Positions 13,771 to 16,491 of a DNA stretch of 16,491 bases are shown here, piece by piece; within the stretch, counting starts at the first letter, position 1, and each line of letters starts with the position of its first letter. The notes under the pieces are model-generated. The model did not search any database. It was not told where the DNA came from and saw only the letters and a program-made list of their open reading frames with translations. Both the position numbers and the translations under genes were made by a program. This DNA is from an uncultured Roseateles sp. (GTDB lineage Bacteria; Pseudomonadota; Gammaproteobacteria; Burkholderiales; Burkholderiaceae). The DNA is taken from contig CAMLKW010000087.1 of assembly GCA_946480605.1 (NCBI GenBank), positions 1 to 16,491 of the forward strand, in the 5' to 3' direction.

Positions 13771-15702
13771 TCAGGGGGCAGCGGAGCAGCCGGGCAGCCC
13801 GGCCTCGGCGGCCAGCGCGGCGGTGGCGGCGCGGTCCGTCGCGCAGCGGCGCGCCACCAGGGCCGTCAGTGCCTGGCGGACGAAGGGCGCGCGCAGGCCC
13901 ACGCTGCCGCGCAGCAGTTGCAAGGCCTGGGCTTCGTCGGTCGCCGCGGTCGGCGCGCCGAGGCTGGCGCGTTGCAGCAGCTGGCGGGCATGGTCGCTGG
14001 CGATGTAGGGCCGGGCTTGCACGACCTGCGCCAGCGCGCGTTGCACGGCGGCCAGCGCCTCGTCACGCCGGCCCTGGGCCGCGAGCAGCTCGCTCAAACC
14101 CAGCCAGGTGGCGGCATGGCCGCTGTCCTGCGGCGCATCGGCGGCGTAGCGCGCGAGTGCGGCGCGCAGCAGGGTCTCGCGCTCGTCCGGCGCGGCGCCC
14201 TGCTGCGCGCGCAGGTCGTGGCGGGCCAGCAGCCATTCGGCGCGCAGCAGGCCACGGGCCGGCAGGGCGGCGTCCAGCTCGGCGAGCAGCGCGGCCGAGG
14301 CCTGCGCGTCGCCCTCGGCCAGCAGCGGCCAGATCAGGTGCATGCCGGCCAGCTGCGTGCGGTCGTGGCGCGGGCCCAGGCGCTGCTTCAGCAGGTCGTA
14401 GCGGCGCTGCCCCAGCGCGCGGCTGCGGCCCGCGTCGCCCAGGTAGTCGTGCAGCGTGGCGGTGATGCGCAGCAGCTCGTCGGCGGTGTCGGGGTCGCTG
14501 GGCAGGGTGGCCTCGATGCGCGCGCTGCGCTCGGCCAGCAGGCGGCGCAGCGCGGCCTCGGGCTGGGCGGCGTCGGGGGCGCGGCGGTCCAGCGTCTTGA
14601 ACAGGTCCAGCAGGTAGGCGTTGGCGGCCTCGGCGCGGCGGGCCTCGCGGCGGGCGGTGTCGGCCTGCCACAGTGCGGCGGCGGTGCCGAGCAGCAGGGC
14701 CGCCGCGCCCAGCAGCGGCCAGCGCTGGCGGCGCAGCCAGCAGGCCAGGCGGTAGCCGCGCGCACCGGGCAGGGCGGCCACGGGCCGGTGGTCCAGCAGG
14801 CGGTGGATGTCGGCGGCCAGTGCCTCGACGTCGGCATAGCGGTCGGCCGGCTCGTGCGCCTGCGCGCGGGCGATGACGGCCGCCAGCGCGCGGCTGCGCT
14901 CGGCCGGCGCCACCAGCGCAGCCAGCACGCCGCCCAGGCCGTACACGTCGGTGGCGACGGTCAGCGCGTCGCCGCGCTGCTGCTCGGGCGCGGCCAGCCC
15001 GGGCGTGAAGGCGCGCGGCCCGGCGGCATGCAGCAGCCGGGCGATGCCGAAGTCCAGCAGCTTCACGCGGCCGTCGTCGCCGACGAGGATGTTGGCGGGC
15101 TTGAGGTCGGCATGCAGCACCAGCCGCGCGTGGGCGTGGCGCACCGCGTCCAGCACCTGCAGGAAGGCGATGAGGCGGGCGCGCAGCGGCCGGCCCGCCA
15201 AGGCCTCGGTGATGGGCCGGCCGGTCACCCATTCCAGTGCCAGCCAGGGCTGGCCGGCCTCGATGCCGGCGTCGTACAGCCGTGCGATGTGCGCATGCTC
15301 CAGCCCCAGCAGCAGCGCGCGCTCCTCGATCAGCCGCTGGCCCAGCCGGCCGCCGGCCCGCGGCAGCTTGAGGGCCACGCGCCGGCCGGTCAGCGGGCCG
15401 TCCACCTGTTCGGCGCCCCAGACTTCGGCCATGCCGCCCACGCCCAGGCAGGTCAGCAGCCGGTAGGGGCCGATGCGCCGGCCGGCCTGGCCCGCCGGGG
15501 CGGCGGCCTCCAGCGCCGGCAGCTCGGCACCGCCGTCGTGGGCCTGCAGCAGCGCGCGCAGCGCGGGTGCGAGGTCGGCCGGCTGGCTGGCAAGCCAGGC
15601 CTCGCGGGCGTCGGCGGGCAGGTCCAGCGCGGCATCCAGCGCGGCGGACAGGCGCGGCCACAGCGCCGGGTCCAGCGCCTGCGCGCGCGGGCCCTCAGCC
15701 AT
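13771..15702 (-). CDS. Membrane Ser/Thr protein kinase with helical repeat C-terminus
   Basis: A 643-residue bacterial Hanks-type kinase. Residues 1-70 are the acidic helical leader typical of kinases encoded next to ECF sigma factors. The kinase domain shows YRLLTCLGVGGMAEVWGAE (glycine loop), K112 in VALKLP, HADLKPANIL at 197-206 (catalytic Asp 199, Asn 204; HRD is HAD), DFGIA at 217-221 and AAPEQ at 237-241, so it should be active. Residues 328-346 (WPLLGAAALLLGTAAALW) form one membrane helix. The last 290 residues are Ala/Leu/Arg-rich helices resembling TPR-type repeats, presumably periplasmic and sensing or partner-binding (inference). The open frame extends to 16206, but the real start is the ATG at 15700-15702, overlapping the sigma gene by 8 bases. 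Tight coupling suggests that it phosphorylates or otherwise controls that sigma factor or its targets. Confidence 0.88.
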   Translation of the reverse strand: MAEGPRAQALDPALWPRLSAALDAALDLPADAREAWLASQPADLAPALRALLQAHDGGAELPALEAAAPAGQAGRRIGPYRLLTCLGVGGMAEVWGAEQVDGPLTGRRVALKLPRAGGRLGQRLIEERALLLGLEHAHIARLYDAGIEAGQPWLALEWVTGRPITEALAGRPLRARLIAFLQVLDAVRHAHARLVLHADLKPANILVGDDGRVKLLDFGIARLLHAAGPRAFTPGLAAPEQQRGDALTVATDVYGLGGVLAALVAPAERSRALAAVIARAQAHEPADRYADVEALAADIHRLLDHRPVAALPGARGYRLACWLRRQRWPLLGAAALLLGTAAALWQADTARREARRAEAANAYLLDLFKTLDRRAPDAAQPEAALRRLLAERSARIEATLPSDPDTADELLRITATLHDYLGDAGRSRALGQRRYDLLKQRLGPRHDRTQLAGMHLIWPLLAEGDAQASAALLAELDAALPARGLLRAEWLLARHDLRAQQGAAPDERETLLRAALARYAADAPQDSGHAATWLGLSELLAAQGRRDEALAAVQRALAQVVQARPYIASDHARQLLQRASLGAPTAATDEAQALQLLRGSVGLRAPFVRQALTALVARRCATDRAATAALAAEAGLPGCSAAP

Positions 15703-16261
15703 CCAGCTGCACCAGCAGGAAGGCGCGCGCCTTGGCCCACTGGCGGCGCACCGTGCGCTCGCCCAGGCCCAGGGCCTCGGCGGTCTCGGCCTCGGTGTAG
15801 CCGCCGAAGAAGCGCAGCTCCACGACCTGGGCCAGCGCCGGCTCCAGCGCGGCCAGCGCGTCGAGCGCGGCGTCCAGCGCCAGCAGGCGCTCTTCGGCGG
15901 CCGGGGCGGCGAGCTCCGCCAGGGCGGTGTCCCAGCTGAGCGCCTGCCAGTCGCCGCCGCGCACCTGGGCCTGGCGGCGGCGCAGGTGGTCGATGACGAT
16001 GTGGCGCATGGCCTTGGCGGCCAGCGCGTAGAAGTGATGGCGGTCCGCCAGCGGCGCGCTGGGCGCCGCGGCCAGGCGCAGAAAGCCTTCGTGCAGCAGC
16101 TCCTCGGTGGCCAGGCTGGGCGCGCCGGGGCCGCGCAGCCGCGCGCGGGCGATGCGGCGCAGCTCGGGATAGATGAGGGGCCAGGCGGCTTCGGTGGCAG
16201 CGGCATCGCCGTCGCGGGCGGCCTGCAGCAGTGCGGTGAGGCCGGCCGGCGTCGCGCTCAT
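15695..16261 (-). CDS. ECF-type RNA polymerase sigma factor
   Basis: A 188-residue sigma-70 family protein of the ECF class. Region 2 is seen in LIYPELRRIARARLRG, then SLATEELLHEGFLRLA (region 2.2 type, residues 49-64) and HFYALAAKAMRHIVIDHLRR at 76-95 (region 2.4, DNA melting and -10 contact). Region 4 is a helix-turn-helix with YTEAETAEALGLGERTVRRQ at 155-174, followed by WAKARAFLL. The HFYALAAKAMRHIVIDH pattern fits the subgroup (PF07638/TIGR02999 type) usually found beside Ser/Thr kinases rather than beside an anti-sigma factor; this assignment is from memory. The ATG overlaps the stop of the upstream carboxypeptidase-like gene (ATGA). The end overlaps the kinase start. No anti-sigma gene is present, so control is probably through the kinase (inference). 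Confidence 0.9.
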   Translation of the reverse strand: MSATPAGLTALLQAARDGDAAATEAAWPLIYPELRRIARARLRGPGAPSLATEELLHEGFLRLAAAPSAPLADRHHFYALAAKAMRHIVIDHLRRRQAQVRGGDWQALSWDTALAELAAPAAEERLLALDAALDALAALEPALAQVVELRFFGGYTEAETAEALGLGERTVRRQWAKARAFLLVQLDG

Positions 16262-16491
16262 GTGCCGCTCTCGCCGTCGGGGTGTGCCCCCCAGCCCTGG
16301 CGCTGTGCGCGGCGCTCGGCCTCCTCGGCGTCGCGCTCGGCGGCCATCTGCTGCTCGAACTGCTGGCGGCCCAGCTTGGCGGTGGACTGGGAGCCCTTCC
16401 AGACGTCCGGGCTCACCACGGCCTGGTTGGCGTCGAACAGCTTGACCGCCTCGAACGCGGTGTAGCCCCAGTTGAGCAGCTTTTGCGACTC
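16258..16491 (-). CDS. D-Ala-D-Ala carboxypeptidase-like protein, C-terminal end (5' part outside window)
   Basis: Only the last 77 residues are in the window. They begin ESQKLLNWGYTAFEAVKLFD and continue ANQAVVSPDVWKGSQSTAKL, the end of the transpeptidase domain of PBP5/6 (DacA/DacC) enzymes, which trim peptidoglycan stem peptides in the periplasm. In that family the VW-G segment is followed by a beta-rich C-terminal domain of about 90 residues (NLG then VTIPRG in E. coli) and often an amphipathic membrane anchor. Here, right after KLG, the sequence changes to a charged tail, RQQFEQQMAAERDAEEAERR, and stops 15 residues later. The stop overlaps the sigma factor ATG. The protein thus lacks the usual C-terminal domain. 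Identification of the family is good; the missing catalytic part cannot be judged. Confidence 0.72.
   Translation of the reverse strand, partial: ESQKLLNWGYTAFEAVKLFDANQAVVSPDVWKGSQSTAKLGRQQFEQQMAAERDAEEAERRAQRQGWGAHPDGESGT

Noticed and set aside
13720..15939. A 739-codon plus-strand frame opposite the kinase gene
   Set aside because: Gln/Gly/Ala-rich shadow of the minus-strand kinase, which has all kinase motifs.
15703..16206. Upstream extension of the kinase frame over the sigma factor gene
   Set aside because: The translation of this part is Arg/Pro/Ser-rich with no similarity to anything, and the sigma factor in the other frame is clear; the kinase starts at 15702.

Overview
The window is high-GC DNA, probably from a betaproteobacterium of the order Burkholderiales (inference). 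The grounds are the flgBCDEFG / flgAMN arrangement, a DUF1841 gene, PEP-CTERM proteins and the strong third-position GC bias. No rRNA or tRNA gene and no CRISPR array was seen.

Region 1 (1-6063) is a flagellar cluster. The minus strand carries flgB-C-D-E-F-G: proximal rod, rod, hook cap, hook, rod and distal rod. flgG runs off the left edge. Divergently, the plus strand carries flgA (P-ring chaperone), flgM (anti-sigma-28 factor) and flgN (hook-filament junction chaperone). A good sigma-28-type promoter lies before flgM. A 12-base motif occurs once in the flgB/flgA gap and once just upstream of that promoter. A strong intrinsic terminator (6163-6199) closes the flgAMN side.

Region 2 (about 6200-8456) looks like an accessory insertion. 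It holds the 5' remnant of an IS1182-like transposase gene. Next comes a 560-residue protein that joins an M35/aspzincin-type zinc metallopeptidase domain to a repetitive, propeller-like C-terminal half and has no signal peptide.

Region 3 (8460-12133, minus strand) holds a DUF1841 gene and, upstream of it, a compact three-gene module: a zinc-ribbon protein with a degenerate kinase domain, a vWA (MIDAS) protein, and a divergent adenylosuccinate-synthetase (PurA)-like enzyme with substitutions in its substrate pockets. This module is the best candidate here for an undescribed system: a signalling or scaffold pair attached to a nucleotide-ligase-like effector.

Region 4 (12213-16491, minus strand) reads, in transcription order, as the 3' end of a D-Ala-D-Ala carboxypeptidase-like gene with an abnormal C-terminus, an ECF-type sigma factor, a membrane Ser/Thr kinase with a helical repeat C-terminus, and two PEP-CTERM surface proteins. 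Several stops and starts overlap, so this looks like a single unit that could link a cell-envelope signal to the sigma factor and to surface proteins.
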